Shown: positions 8,303 through 17,610 of the stretch, one piece after another
How positions within the stretch are numbered: the stretch's first letter is position 1
How the letters are laid out: each line of letters begins with the position of its first letter
NCBI RefSeq assembly: GCF_019049285.1
Contig: NZ_JAGMUL010000092.1
Coordinates: 266,725 to 330,724 of the forward strand
Reading direction: 5' to 3'
DNA: 64,000 bases
From: Streptomyces sp. AC550_RSS872
GTDB taxonomy: Bacteria; Actinomycetota; Actinomycetes; Streptomycetales; Streptomycetaceae
Made by a program: the position numbers and the translations under genes
The notes under the pieces: generated by a model
What the model was told of the DNA's origin: nothing
What the model saw: only the letters and a program-made list of their open reading frames with translations
The model's database searches: none

Positions 8303-9848
8303 CCGGAAGGCCCGGTTTCGTCGCCGGCAGTGCGGGCTGATCCAGATCGCCCACCGCGAGATGGGCCAGGACGACCTCGTACAGGTCGCTGCCACCGGCG
8401 AGGAGCTGGCGTTCCAGGACGGGTTCGGCGCTGCGGACGTGCTCACGGACGGTCTGGGCGTGGACGCCGAGGGTCTGCGCCGCGCGTTCGGCGTTGCCGC
8501 CCTCGGCGATCCAGGTGCGCAGGGTGCGGCGCAGGTCCCGGGTGTCCTTGTCCAGGCGTGCGAGGACGTCCTGCGCCCAGGTGTGCATGGCGGGTCCGGA
8601 GAGCAGGTCGCGCAGCGAGGCCTGGCTCTCTTCCGACGTGCGGTCGTCGGCGGGGGCGTCCGCGAGGCTGACCTGGGTGTTGAGCGCCAGGTGGACCACG
8701 GCACGGGCGGTCAGGTCGGAGAAGTCCGTGCGCAGGAGGGTTTCCACGCGTTCCATGCGGGCGCGGACGGTGTTGCGGCTGACGCCGAGGACCTTGGCGG
8801 CGCTCACGGCGGTGAACTCCAGGCCCAGCCGGGTGGTGGCGAGCAGTTCGGCGCGGGTGTGGTGCGCCAGGGTGTCGAGCGGGTGCAGCAGCCGGGCGGC
8901 CCAGCCGCGCAGGGGCGCCGGGTCGATCAGGCGCTCGGGGTGGGTGCGTTCGGCGTAGACCGCGGCCTTGTCGGGGCGGAAGTGCGCGACGGCCAGGGCG
9001 CTGACGGCCTGCCCGTACGCGGCGGCGGTGCGGGCGAGGCTCTGCCGGGCGCTGCCGCCGATGAAGGTGCGGGGGCGCGGGCCGATCAGCGACCGCAGTA
9101 CCCGGGCCTCGCCGTCGTCCGGCGTCACGACGATGACGTGCTCGTCCACCGCCGGGCAGAGCACGACCAGGGCCCGCTCTGCGGTCACGTCCAGGCATTC
9201 CTCGGCAAGCCGGTCGCGCTCGTCGGCGGGGGTCTCGACCACATGGACGCAGGCCGTGTCGGTGTCGAGCAGACCGGGCCACAGTCCGGCGGCGACGCGG
9301 CGGGCGGAGACGGTGTCCTCCACCATCAGCAACTGAAGGATGGCCAGGCGCAGATCGGAGGTCGCCTGCGCGAGACGGTGACCGGCCGCGACCGTCTCGC
9401 TCGCCTTCAGCAGGAGTTCGATGACCTGGACGGTACGCGTGATCATGTCGGAGGCGCGCCGGTCGAAGGGCACCTCCCGCGACACCGCGAGCACACCGGC
9501 GGACACGGGGTTCGGGTACGCGACCCTGACCAGCCGCAGGTGGCGGCCCTGGCCCTCCCAGGCGGCGGAGGCGATGCGTCCGGCGGCGACGGCCGCGACG
9601 AGGCTGTCGTCCAGGTCCGGCCGTGTTCCGCCGAGCAGGGTGCCGGTGTCGTCCTGGAGTGAGGCGGTGCCCCGCACGGCGTCCGCGAGCCACGCGACGA
9701 CCCGGCCGACGTCCCGCCCGTTCGGCCGCAGGTGGTCCAGCAACTCCTGCGCCCACACCGAGGTGTCGGCGCCGCCCGTCCCTGTCTGACGAACCCCGTC
9801 CTCTCTGCCAGCCACGTCGGCCTTCACCTCGCCCTGCACTTCACTCAC
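8283..9848 (-). CDS. PucR/CdaR-type transcriptional regulator
   Basis: A 521-residue regulator starting at GTG. The N-terminal two thirds form a sensory region of the type found in PucR and CdaR proteins. The C-terminal third has a helix-turn-helix (AAKVLGVSRNTVRARMERVETLL) followed by a second similar helix pair (ERAAQTLGVHAQTVREHVRSAE), the second being extra for the family. Nearby genes do not form an obvious purine or diacid pathway, so the target is unknown. It is convergent with the P450 genes. Confidence 0.78.
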   Translation of the reverse strand: MSEVQGEVKADVAGREDGVRQTGTGGADTSVWAQELLDHLRPNGRDVGRVVAWLADAVRGTASLQDDTGTLLGGTRPDLDDSLVAAVAAGRIASAAWEGQGRHLRLVRVAYPNPVSAGVLAVSREVPFDRRASDMITRTVQVIELLLKASETVAAGHRLAQATSDLRLAILQLLMVEDTVSARRVAAGLWPGLLDTDTACVHVVETPADERDRLAEECLDVTAERALVVLCPAVDEHVIVVTPDDGEARVLRSLIGPRPRTFIGGSARQSLARTAAAYGQAVSALAVAHFRPDKAAVYAERTHPERLIDPAPLRGWAARLLHPLDTLAHHTRAELLATTRLGLEFTAVSAAKVLGVSRNTVRARMERVETLLRTDFSDLTARAVVHLALNTQVSLADAPADDRTSEESQASLRDLLSGPAMHTWAQDVLARLDKDTRDLRRTLRTWIAEGGNAERAAQTLGVHAQTVREHVRSAEPVLERQLLAGGSDLYEVVLAHLAVGDLDQPALPATKPGLPDSLVHR

Positions 9849-9995
9849 GGCATACCGCTCGGGACGTTACCTCACCCGCGCGCGGCGGCAAGTCGGCGCC
9901 GGGCCGTGGACGGGTTTCCCGGGAACCCGGCGCGCAATCCGCCGGTCTGCCCGGGCCTGCGTCGCCGCAGGGGGCTCAGGGCATAGGCTCGGCGA

Positions 9996-10616
9996 ATGGC
10001 GAAGTACTTCGACGTGCACCCCGACAACCCTCAGTCGCGCACCATCTCCCAGGTCGCCGACAGCATCCGCTCCGGTGCGCTCATCGCGTATCCCACGGAC
10101 TCCTGCTATGCGCTGGGCTGCCGGCTGGGCAGCCGTGACGGCATCGACCGGATCCGGGCCATTCGCCGCCTGGACGACCGGCACCATTTCACCCTCGTCT
10201 GCCAGGACTTCGCACAGCTCGGCCAGTTCGTGCGGGTCGACAACGACGTGTTCCGCGCGATCAAGGCGTCGACGCCCGGCAGCTACACGTTCATCCTGCC
10301 CGCGACGAGGGAGGTTCCGCGCATGCTCCAGCATCCGAAGAAGAAGACAGTCGGCGTGCGCATCCCCGACCATGTCGTCACCCAGGCGCTGCTCGCCGAG
10401 CTCGGGGAGCCGCTGCTGTCCAGCACGCTGCTGCTGCCCGACGAGGACGAGCCGATGACCCAGGGCTGGGAGATCAAGGACCGGCTGGACCATGTGCTGG
10501 ACGCGGTGGTCGACTCCGGGGACTGCGGCACCGAACCGACGACGGTGATCGACTTCTCGGGTGGCGAGGCCGAGATCGTGCGGAAGGGAGCGGGCGACAC
10601 GTCCCGGTTCGAGTAA
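9996..10616 (+). CDS. Sua5/YciO/YrdC-family protein (YciO type)
   Basis: A 206-residue single-domain protein of the family that contains L-threonylcarbamoyladenylate synthase, the first enzyme of t6A tRNA modification. Visible motifs are IAYPTDSCYALGC, the nucleotide-site KR-like segment RRLDDRHHFTLVC and SSTLLLP. The N-terminus MAKYFDVHPDNPQ and the length match the YciO subgroup, whose exact role is less certain than that of TsaC/Sua5. It is monocistronic. Confidence 0.85.
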   Translation: MAKYFDVHPDNPQSRTISQVADSIRSGALIAYPTDSCYALGCRLGSRDGIDRIRAIRRLDDRHHFTLVCQDFAQLGQFVRVDNDVFRAIKASTPGSYTFILPATREVPRMLQHPKKKTVGVRIPDHVVTQALLAELGEPLLSSTLLLPDEDEPMTQGWEIKDRLDHVLDAVVDSGDCGTEPTTVIDFSGGEAEIVRKGAGDTSRFE

Positions 10617-10748
10617 AGCGGCCCCCAAGCGGTCCTCAAACAGCAGGGGGTGCCGTGGGTCGTTGAATGCTGCATGAAACCATGTGCGCGACCCGGTTCC
10701 ACCGGGTGGCGACCCGTTCGCCGTGAACTGCGCAGAGAGGCAGCCCCC

Positions 10749-11504
10749 ATGACCTCCGTACTGGGCACCGCCGTCGACATCCCCACCGAGGACGGCACCG
10801 CCGACGCCTATCTGACCCGTCCCGCCGACGGCGAGCCCCGCCCCGCAGTGCTGCTGTACATGGACGCCTTCGGCCTGCGGCCGCAGCTGCGGGCGATGGC
10901 GGACCGGCTCGCCGAGGCCGGGTACACGGTGCTGGTGCCGAACGTGTTCTACCGTCACGGGCGCGCTCCGGTGTTCGAGTTGCCCGAGTTCATCGACCCC
11001 GGGGCCCGGCCGGAGATCTTCCAGAGCATCATGCCGGTCATGCAGGCGCTGACGCCCGAGGCGGCGATGCGGGACGCGGACGCCTATCTGCGCCGGCTGG
11101 CCGACTGCCCGGTCGCGGCCGACGGCCCGGTGGCGCTGACCGGTTACTGCATGGGCGCCCGGCTGTCCCTGCTCACCGCCGGCACGTTCCCGGACCGGGT
11201 CGCGGCGGCGGCCGGGTTCCACGGCGGCCGGCTCGCCACCGAGGAGCCGGACAGTCCGCACCTGGTGGCCGAACACATCACCGCCGAGCTGTACTTCGGC
11301 CACGCCGACCAGGACCCGTCCCTGCCCGTCGAGCAGATCGAGCGCCTGGAGGCCGCGCTCACCGGGGCAGGGGTCCGGCATCGCTGCGAGGTCTACCCCG
11401 GTGCGGGGCACGGGTTCACCCAGGCCGACACCGCTTCCTACCATCGCGAGGGCGACGAGCGGCACTGGGCGGCGCTGCTGGACCTGCTGAAACGCACCTT
11501 CTGA
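10749..11504 (+). CDS. dienelactone hydrolase family protein
   Basis: A 251-residue alpha/beta hydrolase. The nucleophile motif is GYCMGAR, with Cys in place of Ser as in dienelactone hydrolases; a late PGAGHGFTQ supplies the catalytic His and an Asp lies in GHADQDPSLP. These enzymes open lactone or ester bonds in aromatic or halo-aromatic breakdown, but many homologues have other substrates. The ATG at 10749 gives MTSVLGTAVDIPT. No aromatic pathway genes are near. Confidence 0.88.
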   Translation: MTSVLGTAVDIPTEDGTADAYLTRPADGEPRPAVLLYMDAFGLRPQLRAMADRLAEAGYTVLVPNVFYRHGRAPVFELPEFIDPGARPEIFQSIMPVMQALTPEAAMRDADAYLRRLADCPVAADGPVALTGYCMGARLSLLTAGTFPDRVAAAAGFHGGRLATEEPDSPHLVAEHITAELYFGHADQDPSLPVEQIERLEAALTGAGVRHRCEVYPGAGHGFTQADTASYHREGDERHWAALLDLLKRTF

Positions 11505-11546
11505 CCGCCGGGGCCGGCACTTCCGCGGACGACCAGGTGGGCCCGG

Positions 11547-12161
11547 TCATTTGACGAAGCGGTACTTGAGATGGGTGGCGAGGGGGGTGTCGACCACCCG
11601 GACCGGTTCGAGGTCCCGCCGCCCGAGGCCCGGCCCCTCGAAGAGCCGCAGACCGTCGCCGAGGAGCGCGGGCACCACGTGCAGTTGCAGCTCGTCGATG
11701 AGCCCCTCGCCGAGGTACTGCCGCACGGTGCTCGCCCCGCCCGCGATGTCGACGTTCCTGTCACCGGCGGCGGCCTTGGCCTGGTCGAGGGCGCTGTGGA
11801 TGCCGTCGGTGACAAAGGTGAAGGTGGTGCCGCCCTCCTTGAGGAGGGTCGGCCGGGGGCGGTGGGTGAGCACGAAGACCGGGGTCCGGAAGGGCGGGTT
11901 CTCGCCCCAGAACTCCTCGCCCGTGTCGTACATCATCCGGCCCATGACCACAGCGCCGGTGGCGTCGAACCACTCGCGCATCAGCTCGGAGTCCCGGTTC
12001 TCCTCCCCTCCGGTCATGCCCTGGCGCTCCCGCCAGCTCGCCAGGTTGTGGATCCACTCGAAGAGCGGCTCGGCGCCGTCCCCTCCCGGGTTGTCGAGGG
12101 CGACATTGGGTCCGGCGATACAGCCGTCGAGGGAGATGGCCATGTCCGCGGTCACGATCAC
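11547..12161 (-). CDS. dihydrofolate reductase-like protein (RibD C-terminal fold)
   Basis: A 204-residue protein with MAISLDGCIAGP at the N-terminus, VMGRMMYDTGEEFW in the middle and a GGASTVRQYLGEGLIDELQLHVVPALLGDG segment, all typical of the RibD-C/DHFR-like reductase family. These are NAD(P)H-binding proteins, mostly of unknown substrate. The GTG at 12161 was chosen because an AGGAG element lies 8 bases upstream. A relative lies at 15771. Confidence 0.83.
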   Translation of the reverse strand: MIVTADMAISLDGCIAGPNVALDNPGGDGAEPLFEWIHNLASWRERQGMTGGEENRDSELMREWFDATGAVVMGRMMYDTGEEFWGENPPFRTPVFVLTHRPRPTLLKEGGTTFTFVTDGIHSALDQAKAAAGDRNVDIAGGASTVRQYLGEGLIDELQLHVVPALLGDGLRLFEGPGLGRRDLEPVRVVDTPLATHLKYRFVK

Positions 12162-12327
12162 GATGGGTGCTCCTGGTTCCTCGGGTGTATTGACTCCACT
12201 CTTACGTCGATCGGGGACCGGCACGTTCGACAGGCACCGTGGCGCGGACGATGGCGGAGCGCATGCCGTCCGCGACGGGCAGGTCGGGGTGATCTCGACG
12301 ACGGTGTCCGAGGGCAGCGGGATCGAT

Positions 12328-13428
12328 TCACGTCATCAGCCTCTGTTGTGCGGCCCCCTGCGTGGTGGCCGTGTATGCCGCGACGGTCATGACGGCCGTC
12401 GCGGTCATGACGATCCCGGCGCCGACGTAGAGCGGTGCCGTGCAGCCGGCCCGCGGTGATGGCCAGGCCTCCGAGCCAGGCGCCGAGGGCGTTGCCGATG
12501 TTGGACGCCGAGACGTTGGCGCCGGCCGCGAGTGCCGCGCCCTGGGCGTGGTCGGTGCCGCGGGTGACCAGGCCGGGTCACCGGCGAACCCGGTCAGTCC
12601 CAGCAGGAACACGAGGACGACTGACGCGACGGCGCTCTGCGCCAGGAGACCGAACACGGCCAGGGTGACGGTGAGGCCGAGCAGGGAGAGGACCAGGGTG
12701 CGATCCTTGTCATGGTCGGCCGCCCGGCCGCCGAACAGGTTGCCGACGACCAGACCGACGCCGTAGACCATCAGCAGCCAGGCGACGTCCGCCGAGGAGA
12801 AGCCCCCGGCCTCGGTGAACGTGTGGGCGATGTAGCTGAAGGCGCCGAACATCCCGCCGTGGCCGAGCGCGGTGGCCGCCAGGGTCAGCCAGACCTGCCA
12901 GGACCGCAATGCCCGGAGCTGGGCCCGCAGGGCGGCGGGCCGTGCTGTCGGCGGCAGTGCCCGGTCCACCCGGCCCGGGACGAGCGTGACGATTCCCGCC
13001 GGCGCCAGCACGCCGATCGCGGTGACCGCCCAGAAGGCCGCCCGCCAGCCCCGGCGCTCCCCGCACAGCGCCCCGAAGGGCACGCACAGCACGTTCGCGA
13101 CGGTCAGCCCGGCGAACATGACGGCCACCGCGCGGGACTTCTTCTCCGGCGCCACCATGTCGCGCGCGACCAGCGAGCCGATCCCGAAGAACGAGCGGTG
13201 GCAGAGCGCCGCGACGATCCGACCGAGCAGCATCACCGGATAGCTCGGCGCGACCGCCGACAACAGGTTGCCGATGACGAACAACACCAGCAGGCCCACC
13301 AGGACCTGCTTCCTGGGCAGCCGTGCCGTCGCCGCGGTCAGCGCGATGAGGCCGCTCGGCATGCGTGGCCGTTCGCTCGCGCGCCGCTGTAAGAGGAAGT
13401 CCGTGTCCCCGGCCCTGAATTCGCTCAT
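12328..13428 (-). pseudogene. decayed MFS efflux transporter (Ara/Cmx type)
   Basis: The reading frame is continuous but does not encode an intact transporter. The N-terminus jumps from a start-like MPSGLIALTA directly to TARLPRKQVL; intact relatives have about 55 more residues (transmembrane helices 1-2) between these. Near 12571-12580 the frame slips: the family sequence LVTRGTDHAQGAALAAGANV continues in a different frame to about 12440, then returns to the original frame at TAPLYVGAG. The two shifts compensate, which hides the damage in a long open frame. The middle (helices 3-10) looks normal. Real decay is favoured by the N-terminal deletion, but sequencing error could explain the two single-base shifts. 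Confidence 0.75.
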
Positions 13429-13614
13429 GGTCCCACCCTCACGCGTGAAGGCGGATGCGCCCATGGACAAAGATCGACGGCCCTTGGACGAAGGTCACAG
13501 CCCGGGTGCGCAGGCGCACGTGCGGCAGCGCAGGGGCGAGCGCAAGCTGGAGGTGGACCCGCCTTGTCCGTCGGCAGCGGTGCCTTCGGCAGCGCCACCC
13601 GTGGGAGGACCTGG

Positions 13615-14415
13615 ATGACTTCGATGCCGAACCTGCCGGACGTGGTTTCGCGTGAGGAGTGGCTCGCCGCCCGCAGGGAGCTGCTGGACAGGGAGAAGGA
13701 GCTGACGCGGGCACGGGACCGGGTCAACGCCGAGCGGCGGCGGCTGCCGATGGTCCGCGTCGGCAAGCCGTACACCTTCGAGGGTCCGGACGGGCGGGTC
13801 GGTCTGCTCGACCTGTTCGAGGGGCGGCCCCAGCTGGTCGTGCACCACTTCATGTGGACGTACGACATCGACGACGACGGCACCGAGCACCCCCGTGACA
13901 CGGGATGCAGCAGTTGCTCCTCCGCGGCAGACCAGATCCCCGCCAGGCTGCGGCAGCTGCACGTCCGTAACACGTCGCTGGCCGCGGTGAGCCGGGCACC
14001 GTACGAGAAGCTGGCCGCGTACCGCGCGCGGATGGGGTGGACCTTTCCCTGGTATTCGTCGGCCGGCAGCGACTTCAACTACGACTTCCACGCCACCGTC
14101 GACGACCGGGTCGCGCCGGTCCAGGTCTGCCTCCGCTCCGAGGCCGAGCTCGCCGAGGCGGGCACGCCGTGGTCGGCGGGGATGCGCGGCGACTACCCCG
14201 GCATCAGCGCGTTCCTGCGGGTCGAGGACGAGGTCTTCCACACGTACGCCACGTTCGGTCGCGGCATCGAGGAGTTCCACAACTGCTACCCGTACCTCGA
14301 CCTCACCGCCCTCGGCCGCCAGGAGGCTTGGGAGGAGCCGCAGGGCCGCGCGGAACCGCTCGGGCTGGAGGTCGGCGGGCCCGGTCTGCGGGTGCCCGAC
14401 GAGTACGACGCCTGA
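13615..14415 (+). CDS. DUF899 thioredoxin-like protein
   Basis: A 266-residue protein of the DUF899 family. It has the conserved opening VVSREEWLAARRELLDREKELTRARD, the WTYDIDDDG region and DTGCSSCSSAADQ, which resembles a redox-active cysteine cluster, then the F-x-W-Y-SSAGSDFNYDFH block. The family has a thioredoxin-like fold; its function is not established. The start has a GGAGG site 6 bases upstream. Confidence 0.88.
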   Translation: MTSMPNLPDVVSREEWLAARRELLDREKELTRARDRVNAERRRLPMVRVGKPYTFEGPDGRVGLLDLFEGRPQLVVHHFMWTYDIDDDGTEHPRDTGCSSCSSAADQIPARLRQLHVRNTSLAAVSRAPYEKLAAYRARMGWTFPWYSSAGSDFNYDFHATVDDRVAPVQVCLRSEAELAEAGTPWSAGMRGDYPGISAFLRVEDEVFHTYATFGRGIEEFHNCYPYLDLTALGRQEAWEEPQGRAEPLGLEVGGPGLRVPDEYDA

Positions 14416-14471
14416 CGGGCGAGGGCGTGCCGGGCCGGGTCCGGGCGGTGCGCGGCGTTACCGTCGGCGGC

Positions 14472-15662
14472 ATGGACGGTGAGCGCCGACGGTGGCGTGC
14501 GTGTGTGCTGGCCGGCGCGGTGTTCGCCGTGTGCATGGCCGGCACCACTCTGCCGACGCCGCTCTACGGCCACTACCAGGACAAGTTCGGTTTCTCCGAG
14601 CTGATGGTCACCGTGGTGTACGCCGTGTACGCCTTCGCGGTCATCGGTGTGCTACTGCTCGTGGGCAACGCCTCGGACGCGGTGGGCAGACGCCCGGTGA
14701 TCCTGTGGGGCCTGGGCTTCGCGGCCGCGAGTGCCGTCTGCTTCCTGTGCGCCACCGGGCTGGGCTGGCTGTTCGTGGGGCGGCTGCTGTCGGGGCTGTC
14801 GGCCGGCCTGCTCACCGGGGCCGCCACGGCGTACGTGATGGAGCTGGCACCGCCGGGCGGCGCCTCCCGGGCCACCCTGGTGGCGACCGCCGCCAACATG
14901 GGCGGGCTGGGGTGCGGCCCGCTGCTGGCCGGAGTGCTGGCGCAGTACGCACCCTGGCCGCTGTACCTGCCGTTCGCCGTGCACCTGGCCCTGGTGGGAT
15001 GCGCGGTCGCGGTCCTGCTGGGACTTGTGGAGACCGTGCGGGAGCGGAGGCCGCTGCGTACCGTGCGGCCGCAGCGGGCCACTCTGCCGCCGCAGGTGCG
15101 GGCAGTGTTCGGGCCGGCGGCCACCGCCTCGTTCGTGGGCTTCGCCCTGTTCGGGGTGTTCACCTCGGTCAGCCCGGCGTTCCTCGCCGAGTCCCTGAAC
15201 GAACGCAACCACGCCGTGAGCGGACTGGTCGTGGCGCTGGCGTTCTTCTCCTCCACCGCCGGGCAACTGGCCGTCGGCCGGGTCGGGGTCGGGCGGTCGC
15301 TGCCGCTGGGCTGCGCCGGTCTGCTCGCCGGGCTGGCCCTGCTCGCGGGCGCGCTGCGCTGGGATCTGCTGGCGCTGGTGGTGCTGAGCGCGATCGTCGG
15401 CGGGGCCGGGCAGGGGCTGTCGTTCCGCGGGGCGCTGTCCGCGGTCGCGGCGTCGTCTCCGTCGGAGCAGCGCGCGGCCGTCATCTCGACGCTGTTCGTG
15501 GTGGCCTACACGGGCATCTCGGTCCCGGTGATCGGTGTGGGCGTGCTGGCCGATCCCATGGGCCTGGAGGGCGCGGGACTGGTGTTCATCGCCTGCATGA
15601 CCGTCCTGGTCTCGACCGCGGCCGCCTATCTGCTGCGGCGACCGGTGCCGGCGAGGACATGA
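14472..15662 (+). CDS. MFS transporter
   Basis: A 396-residue membrane protein with about 12 predicted helices. The loop between helices 2 and 3 carries GNASDAVGRRPVI, the MFS signature. The first helix has TTLPTPLYGHYQDKFGFS, usual for drug/metabolite exporters of actinobacteria. It begins 56 bases after the DUF899 gene and could be co-transcribed. Substrate unknown. Confidence 0.85.
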   Translation: MDGERRRWRACVLAGAVFAVCMAGTTLPTPLYGHYQDKFGFSELMVTVVYAVYAFAVIGVLLLVGNASDAVGRRPVILWGLGFAAASAVCFLCATGLGWLFVGRLLSGLSAGLLTGAATAYVMELAPPGGASRATLVATAANMGGLGCGPLLAGVLAQYAPWPLYLPFAVHLALVGCAVAVLLGLVETVRERRPLRTVRPQRATLPPQVRAVFGPAATASFVGFALFGVFTSVSPAFLAESLNERNHAVSGLVVALAFFSSTAGQLAVGRVGVGRSLPLGCAGLLAGLALLAGALRWDLLALVVLSAIVGGAGQGLSFRGALSAVAASSPSEQRAAVISTLFVVAYTGISVPVIGVGVLADPMGLEGAGLVFIACMTVLVSTAAAYLLRRPVPART

Positions 15663-15770
15663 GCGCCCAGCCCTGCGCCGGCGGTGCCCTGGATGCCGCG
15701 AGCGAGCCGCGATGAGTTCCGCGCCGTCCGGCGGTCTTACTGACGAACCCGGTACCGAGGAGGATCCCTG

Positions 15771-16334
15771 ATGCGCAGCGTTACCTATTCGATGAACGTC
15801 TCATTGGACGGCTACATCGTCGGGCCGGACGGCGGCATCGACTGGGGGGCGCCCGACGAGGACGTCTTCCGCTTCTGGATCGAAGACATCCGCGGGGTCG
15901 ACGTCCACCTGCTGGGACGACGGCTGTACGAGACGATGCTGTACTGGGAGACCGCCGACCAGGATCCCTCGCTCGACGAGGCTCAGCTCGAGTGGACCGC
16001 GCTGTGGAAGCCGCTCCCCAAGGTGGTGTTCTCCACCACGCTGTCGACGGTGCAGGGCGCTGCCCGCCTGGCCTCCGGCGGCGTGGCGGAGGAGATCGAG
16101 CGGTTGCGAGCCGAGCCGGGAGAGGGCGAGATCGCGATCGGCGGCGCGACTCTCGCCGCCGAGGCGGCCGCGTCGGGTCTGATCGACGAGTACCGGGCCA
16201 TGGTCTACCCGGTGCTGGTCGGCGGTGGCATCCCGTTCTTCCCCCAGCACGAGCGCCGGGTGGATCTCGAACTCGTCGAGACCCGCACCTACAACTCGAA
16301 AGTCGTCTACCTCCGCTACCGCGTGGTCCGCTAG
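15771..16334 (+). CDS. dihydrofolate reductase-like protein (RibD C-terminal fold)
   Basis: A 187-residue protein with YSMNVSLDGYIVGPDGGIDW, LGRRLYETMLYWE and IGGATLAAEAAASGLIDEY, typical of the RibD-C/YyaP-like reductases. A GAGGAGG site precedes the ATG. Its 3' end overlaps that of the convergent arginase-like gene by 4 bases. Physiological substrate unknown. Confidence 0.86.
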   Translation: MRSVTYSMNVSLDGYIVGPDGGIDWGAPDEDVFRFWIEDIRGVDVHLLGRRLYETMLYWETADQDPSLDEAQLEWTALWKPLPKVVFSTTLSTVQGAARLASGGVAEEIERLRAEPGEGEIAIGGATLAAEAAASGLIDEYRAMVYPVLVGGGIPFFPQHERRVDLELVETRTYNSKVVYLRYRVVR

Positions 16335-17257
16335 GCCCTGTCGTGGCCCTTGACGGGTCGTCGGTCCGTGCGCGCCGACAGGCCTCGGCGCAGGCACTCG
16401 ACGAGTCGGCCGGCGATCGTGCCGTCGGGGTCCAGGCAAGGGTTGAAGATCGTGACGTCCAGCCCGACGGCTCCCGGGTCGCTCAGTGCTGTGCGCAGCA
16501 CCGCCTCCAGCTCCTCCCAGCTCAGACCGCCGGGGAGTCGGTAGTCGACGGCGGGCATGATCGCGTCGTCCAGGACGTCGACGTCCAGATGGACCCAGAA
16601 CCCGGCGCCGCTGCCGGTGCCGGCGGTGAGCCGGTCGACCGCCCGCCGTGCTGCCGTGGCCGCGCCCGACGCCCGTACGTCCTCGAGGTCGATCGCGTGC
16701 AGCTCGGGCGGAAGCGGCTGCATACCGGCCTGCTCCGATTCGTCGGCGTCGCGGAAACCGAGGGCGACGACGTCCTCGTCCCGCACCAGGGGGCCGCGGC
16801 CCTCGAGGTCGGTGAGCAACCGGGGCCCGCGCCCGGTGGCCAGGGCGAGGTCCATCGAGGCCGCCTCACCGTACGGCTCCGCCGAGGGCTGGTAGAAGTC
16901 GGTGTGGCCGTCGAGGAACAGCAGGCCGGGGCGTTGTCCACGGCGGCGCAGGGCGAGGAGGTTGCCGAGCAGGATGCTGCAGTCTCCGCCGAGGACGACC
17001 GGGAAACGGCCCGTGTCCAGGACGTCGCCGACGGCGTCGGCCAGTCGGGCGGAGTAGTCCGCGATGCCGTGGGGGTTGAGTACTCCGGTGTCGGCGTCCC
17101 GCATGGGGTCGTAGCCCGGGGGTTCGACCCGGCCGGCCCGGACGGCGTGGAGACCGGACGGCAGACCGGCGTCGAGCAGCGCCGTCGGCAGTTCCTGGAC
17201 TCCGGAGGGCCGCAGGCCGAGCACGGACGGTGCCTCGATGATCGCGAGTTCCCGCAT
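16331..17257 (-). CDS. arginase/agmatinase-family protein with a Cys for His metal ligand
   Basis: A 308-residue protein of the ureohydrolase superfamily. Metal-binding segments are recognisable: LDGHTD (Asp116, His118, Asp120) and HLDVDVLD (Asp225, Asp227). The first motif, GGDHS in arginases, reads GGDCS, so the ligand His is Cys93. This variant may bind a different metal, or one metal, or have changed activity; a guanidino substrate should not be assumed. The start at 17257 has a GAAAGGG element upstream; longer versions add implausible sequence. Confidence 0.8.
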   Translation of the reverse strand: MRELAIIEAPSVLGLRPSGVQELPTALLDAGLPSGLHAVRAGRVEPPGYDPMRDADTGVLNPHGIADYSARLADAVGDVLDTGRFPVVLGGDCSILLGNLLALRRRGQRPGLLFLDGHTDFYQPSAEPYGEAASMDLALATGRGPRLLTDLEGRGPLVRDEDVVALGFRDADESEQAGMQPLPPELHAIDLEDVRASGAATAARRAVDRLTAGTGSGAGFWVHLDVDVLDDAIMPAVDYRLPGGLSWEELEAVLRTALSDPGAVGLDVTIFNPCLDPDGTIAGRLVECLRRGLSARTDRRPVKGHDRA

Positions 17258-17400
17258 GTCCGGCCCTTTCCTGCGCTGCCGCCCTCTTCGCCCGCACTTC
17301 TGAGTCCATCTGTGCCACATCCTGAGCACGGGCACCACTCGTGGCGCCGTCGGGGCGGGGCGGGTCACGACTCGCCGGTCGGTCCAGGCGACCACCCGTC

Positions 17401-17538
17401 TCGTAGCAGGTCGTAGCCGTTCGTAGCAGGACCTCGCGAGCAAGGCGTCCGTCTGGCCGGAACTCGCCCCTGCGTGACCGGAGTTGACCCAAGGTGATGC
17501 AGCTTTCAACTGCTACCAGCGGTAAAGGCTTGCTTTAC
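17401..17538. repeat. triplicated 10-mers and an inverted repeat upstream of the MHYT gene
   Basis: The 353 bases between 17258 and 17610 hold no gene. Positions 17401-17430 are three tandem 10-mers, TCGTAGCAGG, TCGTAGCCGT and TCGTAGCAGG. At 17522-17538 GTAAAG and CTTTAC arms flank GCTTG, and a TTGACA hexamer lies just after, at 17545-17550, without a convincing -10 partner. The repeats are candidate binding sites in the divergent promoter region. Confidence 0.5.
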
Positions 17539-17610
17539 GCACCCTTGACACGTAGACCTTGCTCCACGACTGGCACCACAACTGGCCAGAACTCTGGGGG
17601 GAGTTGGCTT

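Noticed and set aside
17545..17573. TTGACA as the -35 of an MHYT promoter
   Set aside because: No acceptable -10 hexamer lies 16-19 bases downstream.
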